Of a stretch of 64,000 nucleotides of DNA, positions 24,373 through 35,500 are shown piece by piece (within the stretch, counting starts at the first letter, position 1; each line of letters opens with the position of its first letter). Position numbers and translations under genes: made by a program. Where the stretch lies: NCBI RefSeq assembly GCF_040954835.1, contig NC_090698.1, positions 4,524,501-4,588,500 on the forward strand. Reading direction: 5' to 3'. Below the pieces are notes generated by a model that did no database searches, was not told the origin of the DNA, and saw nothing but the letters and a program-made list of their open reading frames with translations. Origin of the DNA: Lepisosteus oculatus (Eukaryota; Chordata; Actinopteri; Semionotiformes; Lepisosteidae).

Positions 24373-27300
24373 CTTTTATAAAACTCTAGGATTCTGAGGA
24401 CCTAAAAATCCACATGGACTTTATCTTCAGTTGCAAGAGGCTTTATTGCAGAGTTTTGTTTTAAAAACCAAAGACTGAAAAGAATGATCCTCCTTTCATA
24501 CTACTGCACTGCAGAGGACTCTCCTGACACTGCTTCCTAAAACACAACTACTGCTAACACCAGCCAGCCCTATTCGTACAGTAACAGACCTCTAGTTATC
24601 CCCATGTGAGAACTGGGGACTTGCATTCCTTATTAACCAATTACTTAACGCCCACTGACCCCATTAACAAGTGTTAGACTGGAGACCTCTAGTGGCCAGA
24701 CTTTGTTACTGCAGTCCTTCTGAAGGTCTACTTGTCGCAGCTACGTTCCAAAATCTCATCCGCCTTCTGTCCGCTGGAAGTGATAGAACAGAGTAACGCA
24801 GGAGCCTAAAACATCCTGCTTAAAAGACTCTTACATGCATGAGTTATGCTGGCGTAATCCATCATCTAAACTTTGAGCGGTTTGTAAAAATAAGTTAAAC
24901 ACGTCTGCACTTCTCCCAGGATTTAAAATAGTGTTATTCACATTCAATAATAACATACGTGTCAAGTGAGTGTGGCAAGTTTAGGCGTTAGTGTAGCACA
25001 CCTTGTTTAGAGACTCTGGGAACAGCGAGGAGTAGTAACAGGAGCAGTGAAATCGATCTTCAGGAGACATAAAACACTGAAGGAACAACGCCCACGGGGA
25101 CAGCAGCACTTGCACTGAAAATGGAGCGAAAGAATTAAGTTAAATATTTAACTTCCAAAAAGGCGGATTCAAGCTTGAAGGTACATAATGAAAAACTAAA
25201 CATCCACTTTTTTTAAAGGTCCGTTTTAAAGTTCGTCTTACAGATTGAATCAACTGAAATTTCCAGATAATATTTAGCAAAACCTCAGATTTTCGAAAGA
25301 TTTTGAAATTTAACAAAGTCAAACTTTGTTACTCCTTTATCTGATTTAGAATTTTTTCAGATGAACGACTCATTTCGAATCGCCACGGACTGTGTCGCTT
25401 TTATTTTTATCTTTTGACAATCGGACCGAATTTGCATCAATATATTGAGTTTTAAAAATGTTTCTTTTCTCATAGGTACAGTTCATTTTTGAAAGATTAA
25501 AACGTATTGATAGAAGAATGAGTGGAGCTGCACATAAACGTGTTGTCCCCGTTCTGACAAACGGGTTTACTTTCAACCGGTTTGAGTTTCCAGGTCTACA
25601 GCTCGTCAAACGGCAGATGAGATCTTGCAAAATTTGTAGGCCTGACCGACAAAGCAGATTCATTTCTCTATTTCAATAAAAAAGACGGTAAACGTCTGGA
25701 AAAGTTTTGCTTATGGGCACGTTTAATTTGAGCAGTGCCCCCTTCCGTCTCCATTCAGACAAGGGGACCTTCAATAGCGACCAGCGCTGTGGACTGCAGA
25801 AATCAGATGAAAACTCCCTTCCTTTTCTCAAACAACTGTATTCTCCCCAGCTCTTTGACATGAAGGGATAACGTCAACAGGTGACATTTAAACTTTCGAG
25901 GCGAGTAAAGAGGGCGGTGTCGGAGCCTGGAGGGAATGCAAAACACCCGTTTGCGACTCTTTTCCGGTTAACATGGGCTACCAGATCAACTCCAGGAACA
26001 CAGGTAAGCGAACTTCCCTTGAAATCCCTGTTTTTTTACCCATCCAACTGCTGTTCGGGTAGAGAAATATTTAAAACTGTGGCCTCCGGGTAGGCTAATA
26101 CGTCTTTCCAGCTCCGGTAAATTCAGTCACGGTACGCACTCAAAGGGTTACAGAGCTCTTAGAAAAAGGGTTTTGCGTTGTTCTGTTCCAACGAAGGAAC
26201 CGATATGTTGGTCATCTCCTACAACCTATCTGCATATTAATGTCGCCGCGTATTGTCTCTAGCAAAAAAAACGTTTTGTTAGAAGCGCGAGTGTATTATT
26301 CTTCAAATGTAAAACCTTCTCTCCCCCACAAATGTTTTTTAAGGTCATATTTATACTTTTATCGCAGTCATTTTTGGAAGTAGGCTACGTGTCCCAGGTA
26401 AAGCGGAAAACCATTTGCAGACAGCACTAGCAAACTAACCGGAACAAAAAGTCAGAACTCAAAGCCCCAGAAGCTGAATTCGTGCGTCCCTACAGACCCG
26501 GTCCAGTTTAATATCCCCTAGAAGGTGCCGACAGGGACTTTGCGCGTTTGTGCTTTTGCTAATTACGATATTAACACAAAAAGAACTGCCCCGTTGTATG
26601 TGCCTGTCTACTGTATAGCGGTTCGTCGGTGTATTTAACGCGTTTGCTGGGGCTTAGAGCAATGTAAGAGTGTCACAGCCACCCAGTGAGTGAAAGTCTC
26701 AGGTTATCGTCACAGAGACGCACTACAAAGGGCTGTGGCACGGCCCGCAGGATTAGAACATGTGACTCAACAGCCATCGAGTGAGATTCACACCATCCGC
26801 TGCCGCCACAGAGCCCAGCCCATCATTCGGGGTTCCCCCCATCCCGGCCGCGAACGGTGCTGCCCCCCGCGCTCTGGCAAGCGGTTCCGCTCAAGCACCG
26901 ACCACCAGGATCAACAGCCTCTCCTCTGCGGCAGTGCGCACGCTTGACAGCTTACTGCGCAAGGTCTCAGACCGCTGCACCCGACTCGGACCGCGTGTTT
27001 ATTGTTCTGGGTGTTTACTGACTGTACATTCCAACACTGTTATTTACTGTTCTGTACTGTCTACATCGTGTGGTGCTGCCCGCTGTTCTCTGCACGTCCC
27101 GGAAGAACGGCGCGTTTATGTACTGTACATATGGCTAATGAGCTCCTCTACTGTCTACTACACGACACGGGAACCCTAAAAGCAGGCACACAAGGGCTGT
27201 GTGCACCTCTGTCCCTGCGTGTTGCATAAAGATCTGTACATCATTTAACAGGTGGGTATTGAGAGGATTTCCAGGGGATACTGAATTAGTATCCACTTGC

Positions 27301-30078
27301 GAGTGAAAACCGTGTAACTGGAATTATCATGATACGATCTTCTGTAGAATGGGTGGTGCTTTAACAATGTATGCTTCATATTAAAAAAAACGGACAACAA
27401 GCTCAACCTATCGTTTGCTGTCTATCTTTACGGAAACTCCGCTAATGGCTGCAGTACACCGGCGGTCAGTTCAGCACGGACTGAACATTTCATTCCTTTG
27501 GCAATTCGTGAGTCGATGGAGGTGGTGGAAATGGAAAGAAAAGAGTGGAGGAGCATGTTTTTAAACCGGGTGTCTAGAGGGTCCGTAAGTTACATTTGAA
27601 TCACAGAGCGAGAGGGGACCATGCTTTCAGAGGCGGTTCCTCTGGGCTGTAAGAAGACTGAAAAGCTCACGGGTGCGTTGGACACAGGGTTGTGGGGCTC
27701 CGACGAGCTGTTCAGCCCAGATCCTCCCGGCTGGTACTAAGCAGCTGAAGACGATCGATTAGCTGCAAAACCACGAGCTAGACAGACAGGATGTGACCTC
27801 CTAACATTTGCAAAAACCTTTCAACAGGTAAATGCTGATTAATATGCAACCAGGCAAAACCCTCCACCTCTAGGGCCTACTGAAAGCGTTCACCACTCCG
27901 GGAATGCCGACACGCCTGCTGTCAGCAGTCAGGCTGCCCGGTTCCTTGAAAACCACAAATCCGCAACCTCTTCAGACAAGAGGAAATGGCAACTAACTGA
28001 TTGCTTAGAGAGGTTCGTTATCTGCAAGTCTAATTAAAGAACATGCGATAACGTTTAAATGATCCAATGGCTGTCTATGAAATGAATTCCCAGCTGGCCT
28101 TCTTCACCACGTGTAAGCTGCTTACCAGAAATGCAGTTTACACGCACGAGGGATCACGTTCTTAATTTGAGGAATAACTTCTTTAATTTAAAAGATGGAT
28201 GCACGGCTTCCGTATTGCGATCACACTAAGCGATTTCACGAAGCAGCACAAATCTGCCTGCGCAAGGACAGTTCCTTCACCAGCACGGACCTGCCCTTAG
28301 CTCATTAATACAGTTGTTTCGTAAAACGGGTATAAGCGATAAGCGGACAAACAAAACGTTAATTACAGCTGGTGTCAACACACTCGGCTCTACTTCCTTT
28401 TAGAAGACCGCAATCGGGTTATCATCAGTCTGGCACAGTTGCTATACCAAGTAAATTAAGGGTGAAAATGAGTAGATCCAAATGAGATAAAGAATACTTA
28501 CTTTTAGCACTGAAAGGTCAATCGTAAAAAGATGACACCGATTACTGCGCAAACTTTCATGGCAGTAACCTTCCTCATCTGGGAACCAGGCAAAGACGTG
28601 CAGAATGAGAAACAAATCGGTCTCCTGCCCCTTTTCCTAAATCATCATTTTATCGAGCGAATTGCCTGTATACACTTATACATTCCTGAATTGTTCGAGA
28701 AATGTTTTCTCTCCAACAATGGTGCTTTGAGCAGAAATATGTTTACATAAGCAACTTAAGGGCTGAGTTGCTCTTTATCTGGAAAATAAGCCAACTCACT
28801 GTAGGAAATCAGTCGTTGTATGCCAGCCCTCCGGAAATGTAGGCTGAAGTCTAGCTGCGTAATCGGACAAAAACCGTTTACGTATTTCTTTGCTTTTCAT
28901 AGACGTTTAAAACGTTTTCTACTGTTCCCCCCCCCTCCCGCACCTCGATGTCGTGACCTCTGACCTGAGGCCGCTCCTCGCGGAAGCTGCTCCTGCTGCG
29001 GCTGCACGTGAAGGATCTCGCGGCAGCTTGGGGGCCGGGGCGTCGCACAGAAACCGCCCGTCCAATCACGGGTGCCTGCCTGCCTGCCGCCCCCGTACCT
29101 ACAAAGTCCTATTTTGTTTGGCTAATTTCAGTGTTTGCGAAAATACAGCGCTCGCTAATAGCCGTTTTCAGAATTGTTGGTTTGACAATCTTGTGGAAGA
29201 CCTGCAAGTACCCAATTGACGTCTCTTGAATTTAATCAAGACGAGTAGAACCTACTGTTCCGTGCGTGGTACACTTCATTCGACTAGTTTCCAAGTAGGT
29301 AATTAGCAATAAGACAGTGCAGTCTAGACAGGGTTGCCAGATTTAAGCTTGAAAATCACTAACCCGGACAGTGAAATTAAGTCCAGCTTCCCCTGTTTTT
29401 TATTTTTGATCCCACAGAGTGCAACAGCATGCTATTGCCTATTTGTTGCGAAAATAGTGTGCAGCATAACAAATTAAACCTTCTGGCGCACGTGGCCTTT
29501 CACTTTGTGATTCGCGAGATCAGCCGAATCGGCTTTGGAGCCGGTCCTGGCATGTGCATGAGCGCCCCCTGCCGGAACTGTGGGAGAAGCGCAGCCTGCT
29601 CCCAGGTGCCGGAAACCGCAGCGAACAGGCAGGAGCCCGAGAAAATCTTGGCTTGGTCCTTCAGTTTAGATTTCCACGAGGTCAGCAGCTAAAATGTGCA
29701 CGCAGTGTCTGTATTGCGCGGTGGCATGGAGAGAGGCGTGTTAGGGTAAAGACCAGCCCGATGTGTGCAACAGCATACAGCAGCATGCTTGGAATCCAAC
29801 TCGATCCCCAAAATCCAGCTCTCGTCTCTTTTGTGGTTTTATAATACAGTTTTACCGACCAATACTAACATACTACACATACAGCGATGTCAAAATAGTA
29901 CATCGTCTTAAGACTCTGGTTTTACAGATTAAGATATCTGACCTTCACACTTATTCCTCACCAAGTTCTAACAGTAAATACCTCGTTACCAATAGCACTT
30001 AGAAATTTTACTTTGTCGTTATTTATTAAAACAAATCTGCCAACATTCAGAAGACTTGTGTATCTATATTGTCACTAT
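24373..30078. other. Intergenic DNA with possible 5' non-coding exons of GT92 B
   Basis: No coding sequence is recognised. A strong plus-strand splice donor CAG|GTAAGC lies at 26001-26006, downstream of a GGGCGG-containing stretch, and could close a 5' UTR exon of the GT92 gene at 31.1 kb. A CpG-rich block lies at about 28925-29110. Elsewhere nothing stands out. Confidence 0.35.
28925..29110 (+). promoter_or_regulatory. CpG-rich, promoter-like block
   Basis: The block holds many CpGs, an E-box CACGTG (about 29005) and a CCAAT element (about 29063) in otherwise AT-rich DNA. It lies 2 kb upstream of the coding exon of GT92 B on the same strand. Assigning it as that gene's promoter is inference; no donor was confidently placed. 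Confidence 0.3.
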
Positions 30079-30082
30079 ATAT

Positions 30083-30732
30083 TGTAACGCAACGGGGGCT
30101 CAGGCGGGCGCCCTTGCCGCATTAGGTCGGCCCCTGCACCGTCCGGGGCTCGAACCCGGGACTTCCGCGTCTCTCTGCAGCGACCTAGCCCCGTGAGCCA
30201 AAGAGAGATCTCTCCACAGCCCAGTAGCTGTGGTCCTGCTATCACAGGGAAGGGCGGTGACGTCACTCGCTCTGGTACGCCGGCTCTTACACAGTGCCTG
30301 TCGGCCGTAAGCGTTACACTCTCCCCCACTTAAATCGCCGTCCCCGGCGAAGGGCTATCCCGCCCCGCTTCTGACACCAATGTAGCGTTTGGCAGGTTCT
30401 TTTTCAGAACTAAAGAACAGTGGAGACGCGATTAACCAAGCACTGGCTTTATTTTACAACCACACTCAAACCAAACACAGGATCTACACACACATGAGGA
30501 GACTGACGAACACGTACACACATTTAGGGTGGTAATTACCTAACAACACACTCTACTTTTACAGGACTACACAGGGCACTAGAATTACTAGGACATTATT
30601 TACACAGGCAGGGTCAGCCGCTGGTCATCGTGCTGACCCTCAGACTCTTCCCGGCTACCACTCCCAGCATGCCCAGCGGTACTACGAGCGCCTAGGGGCG
30701 CTTCCTCCTCACCACCAGGCGAGGGCGTTACA
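30083..30732 (-). mobile_element. Compact LTR retrotransposon remnant
   Basis: The ends are TGTAACGC and GCGTTACA, an 8-bp inverted repeat, flanked by ATAT at 30079-30082 and 30733-30736. Read on the minus strand: an LTR-like unit (30732 to 30381) with an AATAAA signal; a primer-binding site TGGTGTCAGAAGCGGG (30379 to 30364) that matches the 3' end of vertebrate tRNA-Leu at all but one base as I recall it; about 30 internal bases; a polypurine tract AAGTGGGGGAGAG (30331 to 30319); then a second TGTAACGC-to-GCGTTACA unit (30318 to 30083). The two terminal units are not alike in sequence, which is odd. No coding capacity is present. Confidence 0.7.
30140..30201 (-). repeat. tRNA-like segment inside the LTR element
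   Basis: On the minus strand an A-box-like TGGCTCACGGGG (30200 to 30189) and a perfect B-box GGTTCGAGCC (30156 to 30147) are spaced as in a pol III promoter. No full tRNA cloverleaf is claimed. Confidence 0.5.
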
Positions 30733-31111
30733 ATATACAATCCTAATACTAATGAGCCATCTAGTTTTCCCAAGATCACCAGTGTAAAAGTTTAGCACCA
30801 CAATACTGTGTAAGAGGCTTCAGTTGTGCAATTCAGTTGGGCGATGGTTTAAAGCGATTGCTATGTCATCTGCCAAAACAAACTCACAGCTCTGCATCCA
30901 GGCAAGAGAAACTGGTCTTCAATGGCAAGGGTGAGAAGGAGTGTATTGGACTGTATCGGGCACTAGTAAAGTTTAGAACCTTCCAAGAAGATGGTGTTAG
31001 AATGAATTCAGGTTGGGAAGTATTAAAATAGGATTGCCTTATTATAGCTGTAAAAAGTTGGTTGACTTCCTTTTGTTTTTCCTACCAGATTACACTGCGC
31101 AAACAGATAAA

Positions 31112-32587
31112 ATGCCCACAGTGGATGAGGATCTAGAAAATGCACCACTCCACACAAGAGCCACGGCAAAGATCAAGAGTGGCAAGAAGCTCATTTTTAC
31201 CTTGATTCTATTCCTCTTTGTCTTGCTTTTCCTCCTATTCCTCAACGCAAGAACCAGGAGCATTCTCACCTGGGATAAGCCACTGCCTAAAAACACAGGC
31301 GGTGAAGAGATCAACCATCACACCGCGTGTGAAAAGAGAAATAACCAAACCAGGCAAAGGGGCTGCTCTCCTCACAGCGGACCTGGAAAAATCTGTACTC
31401 CCGTGGAAGAAGCAGCCACCTTTCATCATGTGGGCGGCGCAAAGACCTACGTGGTTAGTCCTTACTTTGAGCACAGGAAGGGACAAAGACAGGTCCGCAT
31501 TATTTCCATTGTGCATCGGACAGAGAACGCGGTGCACTACTGCTTGTTCAGCTGCACGGACCACCTCGCGTCCACCCGAGCCACCACCAACCTCCACGGC
31601 AGCCACTTCGACTTCCCCTACGGTACAGCCGACCTGCTTTGCGCCGTCCCCGACGGCTGCGACCCGACGCACGTGGCAGTCTATACCGACCAAGGCCAGC
31701 CCCAGAACATGTCCTTCCTGCCCATCCGGAACCGCCAGGCCCGAGACGCAGGCTTCCCTGCCGAGTTCGCCGTCTGCATTTCGACCATGTTTGGGAATTT
31801 CGACAACGTCCTGCAGTTCGTGCAGGCCATGGAGATGTACCGGATCCTAGGAGCTCAGAAGGTGGCCATCTACAAGAGTCAGTGCAGCCCGGCCATGGAA
31901 ACGGTGCTGGATTACTACACCGGAGTGGGTTTTGTAGAGGTCATACCATGGCCCATAGACTCCTATATCAAAGTGTCTTCCAGCTGGACTCCTTCCCTTT
32001 CTCCAGGAGATCTGCACTATTACGGTCAAATCCCAGCCTTGAATGACTGCGTCTACAGGTACATGTACCAAACGCGGTACCTCCTCTTGAATGACATCGA
32101 CGAGATCATTCTGCCCTTGAAGGCCAAGAACTGGAGGGACTTAGTGAGCGACCTGGAGGCCCAGTATGGCAACACGTCAAGCTTCTACTTCGAGAACAAC
32201 GTTTTCCGCAACAACGTCTTCGAGAAGAGCGGTAAGTTTAAGATCCCGGAGTGGCAGGGAATCCCGGGAGTTAACTTCCTCCAGCACATCTACCGGGAAC
32301 CGATTCCCAAACCACACTTTACCACGGGAAAGCTGATGGTCAACCCCCGAAAAGTGTTTCAGCTTTCGGTCCACCACGTTACAGAACAGACCGGCACCAC
32401 AGTGGAGGTGTCCGACCAGCTGGGGAGACTGTACCACGTCAGGCGGCCGAAGCAGGACAACTTGAAAGAGGAGGACCTGATTCGGGACGAAGGCCTTTGG
32501 ACTTATGCCTCTGAACTCACGGAGGCCGTTACCGACGTGTTCAAGAAAACAAACCTCTTAAAAAAAAAAAAGCTAGATCAAAGCTGA
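31112..32587 (+). CDS. Family-92 glycosyltransferase (GT92), paralogue B
   Basis: It encodes 491 residues from the ATG at 31112. A splice acceptor with AG at 31087-31088 lies 23 bases before the ATG, so the in-frame ATG at 31013 is intronic and rejected. A 25-residue cytosolic tail is followed by a very hydrophobic anchor (about 27-44), then a stem, then a GT92 domain from about residue 110 (KTYVVSPYFEHRKG). The DXD motif is DID at 328-330 (LNDIDEIILP). It clearly aligns along its length with the gene at 12901 (shared blocks YGTADLLC, VCIS, PGDLHYYGQI, ALNDCVYR, EKSGKFK, DLIRD). The two are diverged tandem paralogues with the same exon design. The C-terminus is lysine-rich over a run of 12 A at 32560-32571. 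A possible polyadenylation signal AATAAA is at 33045. Predicted to be a Golgi enzyme; acceptor unknown. Confidence 0.92.
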   Translation: MPTVDEDLENAPLHTRATAKIKSGKKLIFTLILFLFVLLFLLFLNARTRSILTWDKPLPKNTGGEEINHHTACEKRNNQTRQRGCSPHSGPGKICTPVEEAATFHHVGGAKTYVVSPYFEHRKGQRQVRIISIVHRTENAVHYCLFSCTDHLASTRATTNLHGSHFDFPYGTADLLCAVPDGCDPTHVAVYTDQGQPQNMSFLPIRNRQARDAGFPAEFAVCISTMFGNFDNVLQFVQAMEMYRILGAQKVAIYKSQCSPAMETVLDYYTGVGFVEVIPWPIDSYIKVSSSWTPSLSPGDLHYYGQIPALNDCVYRYMYQTRYLLLNDIDEIILPLKAKNWRDLVSDLEAQYGNTSSFYFENNVFRNNVFEKSGKFKIPEWQGIPGVNFLQHIYREPIPKPHFTTGKLMVNPRKVFQLSVHHVTEQTGTTVEVSDQLGRLYHVRRPKQDNLKEEDLIRDEGLWTYASELTEAVTDVFKKTNLLKKKKLDQS

Positions 32588-35500
32588 AGTCGCGGATGAA
32601 GATTTGTCCAAGTTGAAATTTTCGTGTTATTTAAATCATGTGATCAGTGAACATTTGCTTCTCCTTTACATAGTCTATAAACATTGGTATTTGTTTTAAC
32701 AGACAAAACATGACGATATGAAACTCCTTTAAGGGAACAGCTCACTGGTGAAAGGGGCTGTCCTGTGTCTAATCAGCAGTTCACACTTACCTCTCAGTCA
32801 GCGGAGTTGGCATGCTCAGCTCAGGTGCCTTTGGTCTACTCAGGTCTTTTGGTCAGATCCCTTAGTTAGTGTTTCCTGTGTCAAAACTCTGCTTTGAATC
32901 CCAAGAAAGCTCCACTAGAGGTCACCCCTCACTGCTGGGGGCCGGCGACTCTGTCCATAAGCCTATTTCCACTCCTGCAGAAAACTGCATCCTTAGAGCA
33001 GAACCTACCAAACACGGCCTTCAGAATACAATCAAGAAACCCCAAATAAAGAGAAGTTCACACAATTAAGTAAGAGTCCTTCAATCTCGGGGGGGGGTTC
33101 GTTCAATGCAAATTATGTAAATTTTTAAACTTTTTTGTAATTTAAGGCTGCCCACAGAAATGACTGAACATTACTCCTTGGTTTTCAACAGCAACAATTT
33201 ATTGTGAGTTCCCCAGGGAAAACAAATCTTGAAACACTTTCTTTAAAAAACAAACAGACGACAAGGTAGTGCAACATTTCCAGTCTCCTGTAACCAGCTG
33301 TTCTCAGCATTCTGGAGAAAACAAATCCACCCAACTTCCATGGCTGAAGTTGCCTCTTTTTAAAGAAGGCTCCTCGGAACTCATAGACCTTTTTCCTCCC
33401 CTGTTTTACAAAATATAATTCTGACCTTTTATTACAATTGAAAATTGATAAAATTGTTTTAAGTCTGAAGACATTTTCAGAATGATGGGAAACATGGCAT
33501 TAGACAAAATGTAACAAACAACAAACCAAATTATCTTTTTATAATATATAGTGGTAACATTGTGCTTTTACAGTACAATTTATTTTTAAAAAAAGCTTAT
33601 TAGATGATTGATTCCTTTCATTCGCAACTGCCATCTTCAAAGCTCACAAGGACTTTACCCAGAAGTAAAATTATGACTTAAAAAAACTAACTTTTGGCAT
33701 TTTATATGCATAACACAAGATACAAGTTTGTCCCGGACTAATAACCTTTTACATCATGTCAGTACCTTCAATAGTTTTCGCAAACCATTTTGCAACCTGT
33801 AAGGGTTCATAAACCAGCGGAACTGCAGCTGTGTTTTGATTGGATTGTAACAGTCAGCTTGGGGTCAGGTAGACGATAGTGGCTCTCAGTCCTGGTTCCC
33901 AGGGTCCCATGTGTCTGCTGCTTTTTATTCTCTGGGCCCTTAATCACCAGTCCAAATTTCTGCCCCTCAACTGATCTGCTTTCAGGGTTAAGATTTTTTT
34001 CAGCCCTCAGTCCTTGGGTTTCAAACACTTCCTAGTTAAAGTGCACCATTTCATCTCTAGCAGAGAAATGTAAGCAGCCTTTCTTCAACTTGCCAATTAA
34101 AAAGTTGCTCCCTTATTCCTCACTAAAGGGCTCTTGACCGATGATCAGGTGGTCAATCGTTGAACAGATACAGGTGGGAATGACTCGTGTCACTGCTGTG
34201 CCGTCTCTCTACAACTCTGCATCAGACAGTGTTCTTCCTTTTACTGAAGTCCAACTGTACTTCAGCTCAGACACCTGAAGAGGGGCAGCCCTGAAGCTCA
34301 AGCACAAGCTTTCAGCATTCGAGCCCTGAGCTTTGGAAGAGTCGAAAACGAATAAAAAAAATAAGACCTCAAACCGAACACCTTATTTTAGCCTGTGATT
34401 AAGAACTGGGCTGAAGCCAATGAAACCAGCAGACACGAAGTACTCCAGGGTCAGAACTGAGAAACACTGGCCTAAGGCATGTTTGCATGAAGCTACAGCA
34501 AGAACCACAAACACGAACAAGTAGCTTTCACATTTTCTAAAATGTTGGAAAACCAAAAGCAAAACTATCAACAATGTTGTTGAAATGCAGCGTTATGCAG
34601 TCAGTGAGTGTGTTGAATACATTGCATGTTTCGTTGATGCTGCATGAAGGACTGGCGTTTGACATTTCCAACATTGTGTGGCCAGAGATCAATAAGCCTA
34701 CACCAAGACACTGTCACAATGACTCCTCTATAATCTCATGTTCTGGTCAAGGAGACTGAGGGCCAGGAGTACCGAAGGACTGCACTGCTTTTCAGAGCAA
34801 TAAAACTGTTGCGTGTGAGCGAGACCTTTTGGGTGACATGCCGGATCAGTACAATGATATTTGCCAGGTATTGTGTTCCAGGCTTTATTGCAAAGAAAGA
34901 TTTTGTTTGGGTTACAGGGTTTCTTGCAGAATATTACAAAAATGCGGGGAATCAACTGTGCATATGAGGTTTCTCCAACAACGATGTGCTACAGCCATCG
35001 GCACCAGTGACACAAATCGCACCCAGTTGTGAAGCACTTCTGACAACCCGTTTTAAACGGCTGCTGTCGCCAGATGTTTGAAAGGCACGGCTACTGTTGG
35101 TCTCCTTACTGCACTGCACTGGTCCTCAGCAGCTGTAGCAGCAGCAAATGAATCGCAGAAGGAAAAAAGCAAGTGAATTTCATATCCATACTACCATCTT
35201 CCAAATAAGCAAAGTCCAGAACAGGTAAGAGACTTACTATCCACACCAACACCGAGCTACTGGGAACCTTAAAGATGAGCCTTTGACCCAGTGTAGCCAT
35301 GCCCCCCTCACAGCGCCAAAACTACAACCCACCTTGCTTGTTCTTCATTTTCCCAGGGACTCTCTGGTGCTTGTGTTGCTGAAGCAGGAGCAAACTCCTG
35401 TCCTGCCCAAAAAGCACCGCTGACCAACACAGCCTTAAAACAGAGCTGGGCTGTTTCTAGTTTCCAAAGGTAAATTGGAAGCAATACACTGTGCCATGAC

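Noticed and set aside
26680..27240. Possible solo LTR beginning TGTCACAGCC
   Set aside because: No matching ends, target duplication or convincing LTR signals could be found beyond a CATAAAG-like polyadenylation motif.
31218..31850. 210-codon frame overlapping GT92 B
   Set aside because: It is an alternate-frame shadow, Pro/Thr/Ser-rich as expected from the GC-rich coding sequence; only the GT92 frame shows conserved motifs.
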